The notes: a model not told the origin generated them from the letters alone. A stretch of 64,000 bases of DNA from Streptomyces venezuelae ATCC 10712 (GCF_008639165.1 NZ_CP029197.1:5894001-5958000); one strand, 5' to 3'; shown: positions 8,525 through 17,407, numbered from the stretch's first letter. Translations and numbers: made by a program.

Positions 8525-9946
8525 ATGAACCGCACCACGCTCCCGGCCGCCGCCGTCATCGGGGCCGCCGGACTGCTGCTGCCGCTCGCCCCCCTGCCCG
8601 CCCTCGCCTCGGCCGCCCCGGGCGAGCAGGCCGCCCCCGCCCGGCAGTCCGCCCCCGCCGAGCAGGCCGTCCCCGTCCTCAACGGTGACTTCGCCGAACC
8701 CGTCATGAGGGGCGACGGTCCCACCACCGTCGGCATCGACCACTGGACCGGCCTCAACCAGCGCTACTCGCCCACCGCTTCCGGGCGCACCGACGTCTCC
8801 CACGGCGTCGCCCTCCAGAAGGACGGCAACACCCTTCGGCAGCGACTCCGCGGGGTCCGTGCGGGGGCGAAGGTCACCGTCACCTACGAGGACAGCCCCG
8901 CCGTCTCCAAGGAGTGCACCGGCGCGCAGGTCGTCGACGGACAGCCGTACGCGGTCACCGGCTCCGGCGGCGCCGTCCAGGAGGTCACCACCGCGGGTGA
9001 CCCCGACCGGGTGAAGGGCACGCCCGGCAAGGGGCGTTGGACGGGTCGCGGCTATGTGTTCACCGCCGGGGAGAACGAACCGGCGCTCATCTTCACCTCC
9101 CGGGTCACCGACTCCCGTACCCATGTGACCTGTTCACCGATGATCGCCCGCATCCGCGCGGTCGAGGTGCCGCCCGCCGTCGACAAGACCGTCGACAAGA
9201 CGCGCCTCGGGACCTCGGAGGCGTACAAGGGCAACGAACGGGAGAGCAGCCTCCACAACGCGGCCGCCGCCTGCAACGGCGAGAACGCCTGCGTCTTCCG
9301 GCCGGACGCCCGGACCTCCTTCCGCTACTACGACGAGGCGCGGGTCGTCGGAGAGGCCTTCGTCAACTGCACCCGCAACACCCTCCAGCACAGCCGGCTC
9401 CTCTCGTACTCCGAGCGCAGCCACGACAGCATCGCCCAGACGTACGCCGACGCCGGCCTCGCGCTCCCCGAGGTGGCCCGGCTGCCCACCAGCGGCGTGC
9501 GGGAGGAGGACGAGAAGCGGGCCAAGGAGCGGCCCATGGCCGCCCAGTTCGCCCTCGCCTACGAGAAGGCCTGGGAGCGGCCCTGGCAGTGGTTCAGCGG
9601 CGACCGGCGCACCATCGTGGAGAAGATCCAGCCCGGCGAGGTCAGTTGGGTCGAGACGCAGCCGAGCCGGGAGCGGGTCGAAGGCTGGTTCGTCAGCACG
9701 AAGGACGACTACCGGCTGCACGTCGTCGTCGACGGGCCCTCCCGGGCCGTGCCCGACCGGCTGCTCCAGCGGACCGGACCCATGTCCGAGGCGGAGAAGC
9801 AGCGTTGCGCCGCCGCCCGCCCGATGACCACCACCCCGGTCGGGGCGGACGCGCCCGCGAGCTCCAGCGACAAGGGCCTGCTCAGGGTCCCGGCGCCGAC
9901 GGCCCCGGGAGCGCGGCCCGCGGAACGGAGCATGCCGCTGGACTGA
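8525..9946 (+). CDS. Secreted two-domain hypothetical protein, paralogous to the upstream gene
   Basis: 473 aa. Signal peptide (about 1-30), then a beta-sandwich-like domain opening VPVLNGDFAEPV, the style of DUF642/CBM-like modules (about residues 45-220). A second region repeats the upstream protein's blocks: CNGENACVFRPDARTSF ... AFVNCTRN, then FALAYEKAWERPW ... RVEGWFVS ... VVVDGPS. The ATG was chosen for the GGGAGGA ribosome site and the signal peptide. Spacing of 17 bp from its paralogue implies an operon. Plausibly a carbohydrate- or surface-binding version of the same core; function unknown. Confidence 0.75.
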   Translation: MNRTTLPAAAVIGAAGLLLPLAPLPALASAAPGEQAAPARQSAPAEQAVPVLNGDFAEPVMRGDGPTTVGIDHWTGLNQRYSPTASGRTDVSHGVALQKDGNTLRQRLRGVRAGAKVTVTYEDSPAVSKECTGAQVVDGQPYAVTGSGGAVQEVTTAGDPDRVKGTPGKGRWTGRGYVFTAGENEPALIFTSRVTDSRTHVTCSPMIARIRAVEVPPAVDKTVDKTRLGTSEAYKGNERESSLHNAAAACNGENACVFRPDARTSFRYYDEARVVGEAFVNCTRNTLQHSRLLSYSERSHDSIAQTYADAGLALPEVARLPTSGVREEDEKRAKERPMAAQFALAYEKAWERPWQWFSGDRRTIVEKIQPGEVSWVETQPSRERVEGWFVSTKDDYRLHVVVDGPSRAVPDRLLQRTGPMSEAEKQRCAAARPMTTTPVGADAPASSSDKGLLRVPAPTAPGARPAERSMPLD

Positions 9947-9973
9947 CCCCGCATCCGGTGCCCCGCCGCCGCC

Positions 9974-11623
9974 TCACCCCGCCACGGCGCCGAGGCGGCG
10001 CAGCACCTCGTCCGGGCCCAGGACGCGCGCCACCGCGAACAGGTCGGGGCTGCGGGTGGCGCCCGTGAGCGCGACCCGGACCACGTTCGCGACCTGTCTC
10101 GGCGGTCCCGCCCAGCGTCCCGGCTCCCGCCGCCAGGCGGCCGTGTCCGGGGCGTGACCGTGCCGCACCGCGAGCTCCCGCAGGGCCCCGTACCACTCCT
10201 CCGGCGTGCCGGCCCCGGCCGCCTCCCGGGCGAAGCCGGCGGCGATCCGGCGCACCAGCTCCGGGTCCAGACCGCCGTAGCGGTCGTCGTCGGCGGCCGG
10301 CGGCGAGCCGAAGAGCTCCGTGAAGAAGAAGCCGTAGCGGTCGCGGAAGCAGGACCAGCGGTCGAGGTCCTTCCGGGCGGGCGCGCCCTCCGGCCGGCCC
10401 ACCGCCAAGGCGGCCAAGGCGAGTTCCTCGTGCCGGGCCAGGACGGAACCGAGCTCGGGGTCGTGGTCCCGGGCCCAGGCGAGGAGCTGGGCGTACAGCT
10501 CGCCGGGGGTGAGCGAGGCGATGAACTCCCGGCTCAGGGAGTGCAGTTTGGGCAGGTCGAGCAGGGGACCTGACGGGCGCATGCCGTCGGTCCGGACGGG
10601 CGCGGCGAGCGCCTCGGCCGTGGGGACGTCCATCAGCCGGATGTTGGCGAGACCGCGCAGGTAGTGCTGGACGGCCGCCGGGGGGTATCCGGCGGCCAGG
10701 TAGTAGTCCACCGACGCCTCGGGGTCCTTGCGCTTGCTGAGCTTGCGGCGGGACGGACCCTCCGCCTTCATCAGCGGCGCGAGATGCGCGTACGCGGGCG
10801 GTTCGAAGCCCAGCGCCGTGTGCAGCTGCAGATGGACCGGCGTCGAGGACAGCCACTCCTCGCCGCGCACGACGAGCGACACCCTCATCAGGTGGTCGTC
10901 CACGACGTGCGCGAAATGGTAGGTCGGCAGGGGAAGTTCGTCCTGCGAGGACTTGAGCAGCACGATGTCGTTGCCGTTGTCCTGCAGCGTCACGGAGGAC
11001 CGGATGCGGTCCGCGAACCGGACCCGGCCGGGGAACTCGTACGGGCAGCGGAAGCGCACCACGTACGGCTCGCCCGCCGCGAGCCGCCGGGCCGCCTCCG
11101 CCGGGGCCAGCGTCCGGCACGGCGCCCACCGGCCGTAGTAGCCGAGCGGGGAGCGCCCCGCCCGCTGCTCCCGCGCACTGCGGGCCAGCCGGTCCTTGTC
11201 GCAGAAGCAGGGGTACGCGCGGTCCTGCCGCAGCAGCGCGCGGACATGGCTCAGGTAGACGTCCCGGCGTTCCGACTGGAGATACGGCCCCCAGGCGCCG
11301 TCCCCGTCGACCCCGCCCTCGTCGGGCGCGAGCCCGAAGGCGCCCAGCAGCCGCCCGAACTCCTCCGCCGCGCCCGCCACTTGGCGGGAGCGGTCGGTGT
11401 CCTCGACGCGCAGCACGAACACACCGCCCGACTGGTGGGCCAGGGCGCGCGCCACGGCGGCCGTGTACAGGCCGCCGATGTGCAGGTGTCCGGTGGGGCT
11501 CGGGGCGAAGCGCGTCACCTCGGCCCCCGCCGGCAGGACACGCGGACCGAACCGCCGCTCCCAGTCGGCCGGTTCCGGGAGGTCGGGCGGGAACATCGCG
11601 TTGATGACGGACAGGTCGAGCAC
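9974..11623 (-). CDS. gltX: Non-canonical (Clostridium-type) glutamyl-tRNA synthetase
   Basis: Class I synthetase predicted to charge tRNA-Glu. SPTGHLHIGG (about residues 42-51) is the HIGH motif, C139-x-C141 with C169 is the zinc site, and KLSKRKD (294-300) is the KMSKS equivalent. The SKRKDPEASVDYYLAAGYP segment resembles the GluRS subtype of Firmicutes rather than the usual streptomycete enzyme, judged from memory of both. At 549 aa it is longer than typical housekeeping GluRS (about 490). GTG start chosen for a GGAGGG site. It lies near hemA, which uses Glu-tRNA, so it may be a dedicated supplier (inference). A housekeeping gltX is expected elsewhere. Confidence 0.85.
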   Translation of the reverse strand: MLDLSVINAMFPPDLPEPADWERRFGPRVLPAGAEVTRFAPSPTGHLHIGGLYTAAVARALAHQSGGVFVLRVEDTDRSRQVAGAAEEFGRLLGAFGLAPDEGGVDGDGAWGPYLQSERRDVYLSHVRALLRQDRAYPCFCDKDRLARSAREQRAGRSPLGYYGRWAPCRTLAPAEAARRLAAGEPYVVRFRCPYEFPGRVRFADRIRSSVTLQDNGNDIVLLKSSQDELPLPTYHFAHVVDDHLMRVSLVVRGEEWLSSTPVHLQLHTALGFEPPAYAHLAPLMKAEGPSRRKLSKRKDPEASVDYYLAAGYPPAAVQHYLRGLANIRLMDVPTAEALAAPVRTDGMRPSGPLLDLPKLHSLSREFIASLTPGELYAQLLAWARDHDPELGSVLARHEELALAALAVGRPEGAPARKDLDRWSCFRDRYGFFFTELFGSPPAADDDRYGGLDPELVRRIAAGFAREAAGAGTPEEWYGALRELAVRHGHAPDTAAWRREPGRWAGPPRQVANVVRVALTGATRSPDLFAVARVLGPDEVLRRLGAVAG

Positions 11624-11819
11624 GGTGGACTCCCTCCAGGGGTTCCTCGATCGGTCCACCGTAGGCACGTGACCGGCCGATCCGGGCGGAGCGGCGACGC
11701 GAGGCTGCGGAACTCCGAACCCACTCCGGCGCCTTCGGCTGCGGCCGGTGCGTACGGTCAGTAACGTCCCCAGAACCGATCCGTACGACAGCAACGCGCG
11801 GAACACACCAGGGGGTGAC

Positions 11820-13052
11820 ATGGGCGGCACGCGCGCCGTGGCCCTGCTCGCGCTCGGCTCCTTCGCCATGGGGACCGACGCCTACGCGATGGCGGGACTG
11901 CTCCCCGGCATCGGGGCCGACCTGCACGTCTCCGTCTCCCTCGCCGGACAGTCCGTCACCGCCTTCACCCTCTGCTACGCCCTGGCCGCACCGCTCTGCT
12001 CGGCCGCCCTCGGCCGCCGGGGGACCCGTACGGTCCTCGTCACCGCGCTCGTGGTCTTCGTCCTCGCCAACGCCGGGACCGCGCTCACCGGTTCGTACGC
12101 CGGGCTCCTCGGCACCCGGGCCCTCGCCGGCGCCGGAGCGGGCCTCTTCACCCCGGCCGCCGCGACCGCCGCCGTCGCGCTCGTCCCGCCCGAACGGCGC
12201 GGCCGCGCCCTCGGCCTCGTCCTCGGCGGGATGAGCGCCGGCACCGTCCTCGGCGTACCGCTCGGCCTGCTCGTCGCCGCCCACTCCGGCTGGCGGACGG
12301 CCCTCTGGCTGATCACCGCACTCGGCGCGGTCGCCCTGCTCGGCGTCGCCACCGCCCTCCCGGCCGTCCGGGCCGCCGCCGCGCCCTCCCTGCGGGCCCG
12401 GCTCGGCGCCCTCGCCCGGCCCCGGGTCGCCGCCGTCGTCACCGTCACCTTCACCCAGACCGTCGCCAGCCTCGGGCTCTACACCTACCTGGAACCCGTC
12501 CTCCGCCGGACCGCCGACGTCGGCAGCGCCGTGCCGTACCTCTGGGTCTGGGGCATCGGCGGCGTCTGCGGCAGTCTCCTCGCCGGCACCCTCGTCGACC
12601 GGACGGGAAAGCCCGCCCTCCTCGCCGTCGCCCTGCTCGGCACCCTCGGCGGCGCCCTCGCCCTGCTGCCCTGGACCGGGACCGTGCCCGGCCTCGTCCT
12701 GCTGCCCCTGCTCGTCTGGGGCGCCGTGGGCTGGGCCTTCGTCGTCCCCCAGCAGCACCGGCTGCTCGCGGGGCAGGCCGACGGCGCCGCCGCCGTCGGC
12801 CTCAACAGCTCCGCCACCTACCTCGGCGGCGCCGTCGGCTCCGCGCTCGGCGGCCTCGCCCTCGCCCACGGGCTCGACGCCCGCTGGCTCCCGCTCCCCG
12901 CCGCCGGGGTCGCGCTCGCGGGAGTCCTCCTCCACCTCACCGCGGCGCGCGGACCCGCCCGGCGCACGGCCCGGGCACGCCACGGTGCCGAAGACAGGAC
13001 CGGAGCCGCGGGCGCGACCGCGGCCGACGCCCTGGAAAGGAACACGCCATGA
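11820..13052 (+). CDS. MFS efflux transporter (DHA1 drug:H+ antiporter type)
   Basis: 410 aa with about 12 membrane segments. The start MAGLLPGIGADLHVS and the loop 2-3 motif ALGRRGTRTVL are typical of Cmx/CmlR-like and Bcr-like DHA1 exporters. The ATG follows a GGGGGTG ribosome site. It is divergent from the GluRS gene with 196 bp between, and overlaps the next gene by 4 nt (ATGA), so the two are translationally coupled. Substrate unknown; in this context export of a product or toxic intermediate of the neighbouring cluster is plausible. Confidence 0.88.
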   Translation: MGGTRAVALLALGSFAMGTDAYAMAGLLPGIGADLHVSVSLAGQSVTAFTLCYALAAPLCSAALGRRGTRTVLVTALVVFVLANAGTALTGSYAGLLGTRALAGAGAGLFTPAAATAAVALVPPERRGRALGLVLGGMSAGTVLGVPLGLLVAAHSGWRTALWLITALGAVALLGVATALPAVRAAAAPSLRARLGALARPRVAAVVTVTFTQTVASLGLYTYLEPVLRRTADVGSAVPYLWVWGIGGVCGSLLAGTLVDRTGKPALLAVALLGTLGGALALLPWTGTVPGLVLLPLLVWGAVGWAFVVPQQHRLLAGQADGAAAVGLNSSATYLGGAVGSALGGLALAHGLDARWLPLPAAGVALAGVLLHLTAARGPARRTARARHGAEDRTGAAGATAADALERNTP

Positions 13053-13966
13053 AGTTCGGCGTCAATCTGCCCAACTACGGGCCCGAGGCCACCCCCGACG
13101 CCCTCGCCGACTGGGCACTCCGCGTCGAGGCGATCGGCTACCACTACGCCATGGTCTCCGACCACGTGGCCCTCACCCCGGACGTGCAGCACCTCTTCCC
13201 CGCCCCGTTCTACGACCCCTTCACGACCCTCGCCTGGCTCGCCGGGGTCACCCGGACCGTCGGCCTCGGCACGACGGTGACGATCCTCCCGTACCGGCAT
13301 CCCGTGCACACCGCCCGCGTCGCCGCCAACATCGACCGGTTCAGCGGCGGCCGGCTCGTCTTCGGCGCCGCCGCGGGCTGGGCCGCCCGGGAGTTCGCCG
13401 TCCTCGACGTCCCTTACCGCAAGCGCGGCGCGATCAGCGACGAGTACCTCGCCGCGATCAAGGCCTGCTGGGCCGACGAGGTCGCCTCCTTCGACGGCGT
13501 CCACGTCTCCTTCCGCGATCTGCACACCGGTCCGCTGCCCGTGCAGCGCCCCGGACCGCCCGTCTGGGTCGGCGGACACAGTCACGGCGCGCTGCGCCGG
13601 GCCGTCCGCCTCGGCGACGCCTGGCACCCCACCTCCGTCTCCGGCGACTGGCTCACCGGCGTCGGGCTGCCCGCCCTCCGCCGGGTCGCGGACGAACACG
13701 AGCGGCCCGTGCCCGCCGTCTGCCCGCGCATCAAACTCCGCGTCACCCCCCGGCCGCTCGGCCCGGGACGGCTCCTCGGCGAGGGCACCCGGGCGCAGAT
13801 CGCCGACGACCTCGGACTGCTCCAGGACCTGGGCGCGGCGGCCGTCGTCCTCGACCCCACCTATCCGGGCGACCGGCGGGAGGCGGGCCGCACCGCGCGC
13901 GACCTCGACGTCCTGGAGACACTCGCCAAGGAGGTCATCGACCTGGACGCCGGCTGCGTACGATGA
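13049..13966 (+). CDS. LLM-class (F420-dependent) oxidoreductase
   Basis: 305 aa, luciferase-like monooxygenase fold. The N-terminal MKFGVNLPNYGPEATPD, the SDHV segment and GLGTTVTILPYRHPV are typical of F420-dependent members of the TIGR03619-like group, which reduce or oxidise small molecules using F420 rather than FMN. Cofactor choice is inferred from family likeness. It starts within the stop of the MFS gene (ATGA overlap) and precedes a LysR regulator on the same strand. Substrate unknown. Confidence 0.85.
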   Translation: MKFGVNLPNYGPEATPDALADWALRVEAIGYHYAMVSDHVALTPDVQHLFPAPFYDPFTTLAWLAGVTRTVGLGTTVTILPYRHPVHTARVAANIDRFSGGRLVFGAAAGWAAREFAVLDVPYRKRGAISDEYLAAIKACWADEVASFDGVHVSFRDLHTGPLPVQRPGPPVWVGGHSHGALRRAVRLGDAWHPTSVSGDWLTGVGLPALRRVADEHERPVPAVCPRIKLRVTPRPLGPGRLLGEGTRAQIADDLGLLQDLGAAAVVLDPTYPGDRREAGRTARDLDVLETLAKEVIDLDAGCVR

Positions 13967-13994
13967 CCGGATCGCGGGGGAGGGAGTGCGGGAC

Positions 13995-14924
13995 GTGACC
14001 GATCTGGACCTGCGGAAGCTGCGGGTGCTCAGGGAACTCAGCGAACGCGGCACCGTCAGCGCCGCCGCCCGGGCGCTGCACCTCACCCCGCAGGCCGTCT
14101 CACAGCAGATCAGCGCCCTGGGCCGGGAGTTGGGCGTGCCGCTCACCGAACCGTCGGGCCGCAGGCTGCGGCTGACCGGCGCGGCCCGGATCGTGCTCCG
14201 GCACGCCGACGCCGTGTTCACCCAGGTCGAGCAGATGCGCGCGGAACTCGCCGCCCACCGGAGCGGCGAGCGCGGCGAGGTGGCCGTCGCCGGCTTCTCC
14301 ACCACCCTCTCCGCGCTCATCCTGCCCGCCGTGGCCCGGCTGCGGGAGACCCGGCCGCTGCTGCGGACCTCGCTCACCGAGGTCGACCCGCCGGAGAGCT
14401 TCTCGCTCCTCCAGCGCGGCGAGACCGACGTCGTCATCTCCGCCGACACCACCCGCGCCGCGCCGGCCGACGAGGACGGCCGCTCCGACGGCCGGTTCCA
14501 CCGGGTCGCGCTCTGCGACGACCCCTTCGACATCGCGCTGCCCGCCGGGCACCGGCTGCTCGACAGCGAGCGGCTGCTCCTCGCCGACCTCGCCGACGAG
14601 ACGTGGATCTTCGCCACCACCGGCCTCTGTCACGACATCGGCGTCGCCGCGTGTACGGCCGCCGGGTTCACCCCGCAGGCCTCGCACGCCATCGGCGACT
14701 GGGACGCCACCCTCGCGGCGGTACGGCTCGGCCTCGGGGTGGCGCTCGTGCCGCGGCTCGCCAAGCCGGTGCCGCGGCCGGAGGTGACGATCCGCGCGTT
14801 CACCGAGCGGGCGCCGTCGCGGACGGTCTTCGCGGCCGTACGGGAGGGCAGCCAGACCTCACCGGAGATCGCGGCCGTCCTCGACGCGCTCCGTACGGCG
14901 GCCAGGGCGGCCGTCGCGGGCTGA
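13995..14924 (+). CDS. LysR-family transcriptional regulator
   Basis: 309 aa. N-terminal winged helix-turn-helix (LRKLRVLRELSERGTVSAAA ... LTPQAVSQQI, residues about 5-62) and a C-terminal substrate-binding domain. The GTG giving VTDLDLRKL is preferred: GGGGAGGGAG lies about 9 nt upstream, whereas the alternative GTG three codons earlier would almost touch that site. It follows the LLM gene by 28 bp in the same direction, so it may be co-transcribed with it and regulate the exporter/oxidoreductase pair or the neighbouring cluster. Inducer unknown. Confidence 0.88.
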   Translation: MTDLDLRKLRVLRELSERGTVSAAARALHLTPQAVSQQISALGRELGVPLTEPSGRRLRLTGAARIVLRHADAVFTQVEQMRAELAAHRSGERGEVAVAGFSTTLSALILPAVARLRETRPLLRTSLTEVDPPESFSLLQRGETDVVISADTTRAAPADEDGRSDGRFHRVALCDDPFDIALPAGHRLLDSERLLLADLADETWIFATTGLCHDIGVAACTAAGFTPQASHAIGDWDATLAAVRLGLGVALVPRLAKPVPRPEVTIRAFTERAPSRTVFAAVREGSQTSPEIAAVLDALRTAARAAVAG

Positions 14925-15140
14925 ACGGACCGACGGGACGGGGCTGACCGGCGGACGGAGGGCTGAACGAACGACCGGCGGTTTCCCGGCGGCCGTCCTC
15001 CGGAGCACGATCCGCCACGGCTCGTGGACGGTACCGTCCACCAGACGTTGCTGGACCCGCCCCGGCGCCGCTGCGAGGCTCGATCCCGTACCGCGGAGAG
15101 CTCCGCGACGTCCCCCCTTTCGGAGAGCGGGCACCCACCC

Positions 15141-16070
15141 ATGTCCATAGCCACCTACACGCGGCTCGCCGCCCTGAGCCTCATCTGGGGCTCCGTCTTC
15201 CTCTGGATCAAGATCGCCGGGTACGGCTTCTCACCCGTGCAGATGGTGCTGATCCGGCTCGCCCTCGGCGCCGTCGTCATCCTCGCCATCGGCTACGCCA
15301 AGGGACTCAGGCTCCCCAAGGAGGGCGCCACCTGGGGGCATCTGACCGTCGCCGCGCTGCTCGGCAACGCCGTCCCGTGGACGCTCTACGCCGAGGGGGA
15401 GATCGCCGGATCGAGCAGCGTCGCCGCCGTGGTCAACGGCAGCGCGCCGATCTGGACCCTGGCCGCGGCCCTGCTGCTCGGCCAGGAGAAGAAGGTCTCC
15501 GGCTTCAAGGCCGGCGGCGTGCTGCTCGGCCTCGGCGGCACCGCCCTCATCGCCTCGCCGTGGAACTCGGCCTCGGCGGGCACCGGTTGGAGCATCCTCT
15601 GCTTCGTCCTCGGCTCGATCAGCTTCGGCGCCAGCTTCGCGTACATGGGCAAGTTCCTCGTGGGCAAGGGCATCCCGCCCCTCATGCTCGCGGGCGGCCA
15701 GCTCAGCGCCGCCACCGTGCTCCTGCTGGCCGCCTTCCCCTTCCTCGGCCTCCAGGCCGTCACCTGGCGCACCGACTCCGTGATCTCGGTCCTGGTCCTC
15801 GGCGTGGTCTGCACCGGCTTCGCCGCACTGCTCAACTTCGAGCTGATCATCAAGGACGGGCCCACGGTCGCCTCCACCGTCACCTATCTGATGACCGCCG
15901 TCGCCGTCGTCCTCGGCGCCGTGGTGCTCCAGGAGCCCCTCGGCTGGACCGTATGGCTCGGAGCGGTGGCGGTGCTCGCGGCCACCGGCCTGCTCCGCCG
16001 CAAGCCGCGCCCCGCTCCCGAACCGGCTCCGGAAGCCGCTCCCGTACCGTCGACCGCGGCGGCCGATTAG
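15141..16070 (+). CDS. EamA/DMT-family permease
   Basis: 309 aa, ten predicted membrane segments in two EamA halves (first opening LAALSLIWGSVFLWIKIAG, second near LGSISFGASFAYMGKFL). Drug/metabolite exporters of this kind move amino acids, nucleosides or drugs; the substrate cannot be told from sequence. The ATG MSIATYTRL was chosen because the residues upstream are polar and unlike the family. The C-terminal tail is Pro/Glu/Ala-rich. It follows the LysR gene by about 216 bp and is probably a separate unit. Confidence 0.88.
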   Translation: MSIATYTRLAALSLIWGSVFLWIKIAGYGFSPVQMVLIRLALGAVVILAIGYAKGLRLPKEGATWGHLTVAALLGNAVPWTLYAEGEIAGSSSVAAVVNGSAPIWTLAAALLLGQEKKVSGFKAGGVLLGLGGTALIASPWNSASAGTGWSILCFVLGSISFGASFAYMGKFLVGKGIPPLMLAGGQLSAATVLLLAAFPFLGLQAVTWRTDSVISVLVLGVVCTGFAALLNFELIIKDGPTVASTVTYLMTAVAVVLGAVVLQEPLGWTVWLGAVAVLAATGLLRRKPRPAPEPAPEAAPVPSTAAAD

Positions 16071-16190
16071 CCGCCCCATTCCCTCAGGAAATGCCGGGCC
16101 GCCACCCGCAACATTGTGTTCATTCATGGGGCGGGTGGTGGGTGGTAGCGTCACGAGTGGAAACACCCGGCCTTTATGGGGGAGTCGGAC

Positions 16191-16790
16191 GTGGCTTTTG
16201 TGGTCGAAATCGTTTTCCGTGGCAACGGGTCGGACCGGTTGGGTTTAGCGGAGGCCCATCGGACCTACTGGAAAAGGATGGCCGCACGCGGCATCCTGCT
16301 CGGTGGCGGCCCCTGGCGGGACGGCACCGGGGAACTCCTGGTCTGTGAGGCCCCCGACCGCCGCACGCTCTTACGGGTCCTGTACGCCGACCCGTACGCC
16401 CAGGCGCAGCTCATCGGTGAGGTGCGGATCCGTGAATGGAACGCGACCATGGGGCCCGTGGTGCTCGCGGGTCTCGAGCGGTCCACCGGCGGTGCCGGAA
16501 CCCACGAGCGAATACGCGGGGGCGTCACGGCGCCCGTCCCGCCGGCCGTCCGCGAGGCGGCCGCCGTACGCGAGGAGCTCGCCGTCCGCGAGGAACTGAC
16601 CGCCCACGAGCGGCGCATCGCCACGATGATGCTCGACGGGCTGACCAACAAGCAGATCGCGGAGGCCTTCACGGTGTCCACCCGGGCCGTGGAGCTGCAC
16701 ATCACCCGGATCTACCGGAAGCTCGACATCCGCCGGCGCGCCCAACTCGCCGCCGCCATCGACCGGTTCGAGGCCGCGCTCGCCTGCTGA
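16191..16790 (+). CDS. YCII-related domain fused to LuxR-type HTH
   Basis: 199 aa with an unusual architecture. Residues about 1-95 form a YCII-like ferredoxin-fold domain: the family's conserved His is in EAHRTYW and its DPY segment in YADPYAQAQL. After an Ala/Glu-rich linker comes a LuxR/GerE helix-turn-helix (LTNKQIAEAFTVSTRAVELH, about 145-195). The GTG start is chosen because GGGGGAG precedes it at ideal spacing; the ATG five codons earlier has no site of its own. It is likely a one-component regulator in which the YCII domain senses a small molecule (inference). Confidence 0.8.
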   Translation: MAFVVEIVFRGNGSDRLGLAEAHRTYWKRMAARGILLGGGPWRDGTGELLVCEAPDRRTLLRVLYADPYAQAQLIGEVRIREWNATMGPVVLAGLERSTGGAGTHERIRGGVTAPVPPAVREAAAVREELAVREELTAHERRIATMMLDGLTNKQIAEAFTVSTRAVELHITRIYRKLDIRRRAQLAAAIDRFEAALAC

Positions 16791-16826
16791 GCCTTCCGCC
16801 GCACTCGTTCCGCCCGGCACGCCCGG

Positions 16827-16926
16827 GACATCACGGCCGTAGACATCACACCCGTAGACATCGCGCCCGTAGACATCACACCCAGCTGTCGCACCCGTAG
16901 CCATCACACCCGTAGACATCCACATG
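16827..16926. repeat. 15-bp tandem repeat upstream of the tautomerase gene
   Basis: About six imperfect copies of a 15-bp unit (consensus GACATCACACCCGTA) with one copy shortened to 13 bp, ending 14 nt before the tautomerase start. It would lie in the leader of that gene. Function unknown. Confidence 0.85.
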
Positions 16927-16940
16927 TGGGGGAGTCCGTC

Positions 16941-17360
16941 ATGCCGCTCGTCGAGATCACCGTTCCCGAAGGCGCCCTCGCCGGGGCCGCCGCCGAGGTC
17001 CTGCAGCAGCGGGTCGCCGACTCCGTGCTCACCGCCATGGGACTGCCCCGCACCGACTTCTTCGCCTCCGCCACCTGGGTCTACGTCCGGGAGGCCGCCA
17101 AGGGCCTCGCGACCACCGGCGCCGGCACCGCGCCGGGAGTCCTGGTCGTGGTCACGCCCCTGGCGGGCTTCCTGACCCCCGAGCGCAACGAAGCCCTCGC
17201 CGCCGAGGTCACCCGGCACGTCCAGGAGGCGACCGCGCCCGACACCGTCGTCTGGCTCGTGGTGCACGAGGTCCCCGAGGGGAACTGGGCGGTGAACGGC
17301 GCACTGACCCGGCGGGCGAAGATCGACGAATTCGTCGCCGAGGCCGCCGGGTCTCGCTGA
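16941..17360 (+). CDS. 4-oxalocrotonate tautomerase-like enzyme
   Basis: 139 aa. Starting at the ATG gives MPLVEITVPEG, which exposes the catalytic Pro1 of the tautomerase superfamily after Met removal; the GGGGGAG site is well placed for this start and an upstream GTG would bury the proline. The length fits the longer members of the superfamily with two beta-alpha-beta units. Such enzymes interconvert enol and keto acids. It lies between a YCII-LuxR regulator and the monooxygenase/hem operon and is closed by its own terminator. Substrate unknown. Confidence 0.82.
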   Translation: MPLVEITVPEGALAGAAAEVLQQRVADSVLTAMGLPRTDFFASATWVYVREAAKGLATTGAGTAPGVLVVVTPLAGFLTPERNEALAAEVTRHVQEATAPDTVVWLVVHEVPEGNWAVNGALTRRAKIDEFVAEAAGSR

Positions 17361-17378
17361 ATTTCCACCGGACCCGCT

Positions 17379-17397
17379 GAATTCCGTACCGGAATTC
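17379..17397. promoter_or_regulatory. Perfect 8-bp inverted repeat, possible operator
   Basis: GAATTCCG-TAC-CGGAATTC, arms identical, immediately before the tautomerase terminator and about 160 bp ahead of the monooxygenase/hem operon. Could be a regulator site; no matching protein can be assigned. Confidence 0.35.
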
Positions 17398-17407
17398 CGG
17401 ACGCCGA

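Noticed and set aside
16176..16190. ATG start (Met-Gly-Glu-Ser) for the YCII-LuxR gene, and the similar GTG at 16,926 for the tautomerase
   Set aside because: Both put the GGGGGAG ribosome site inside the coding sequence; in the tautomerase it would also bury the catalytic Pro1.
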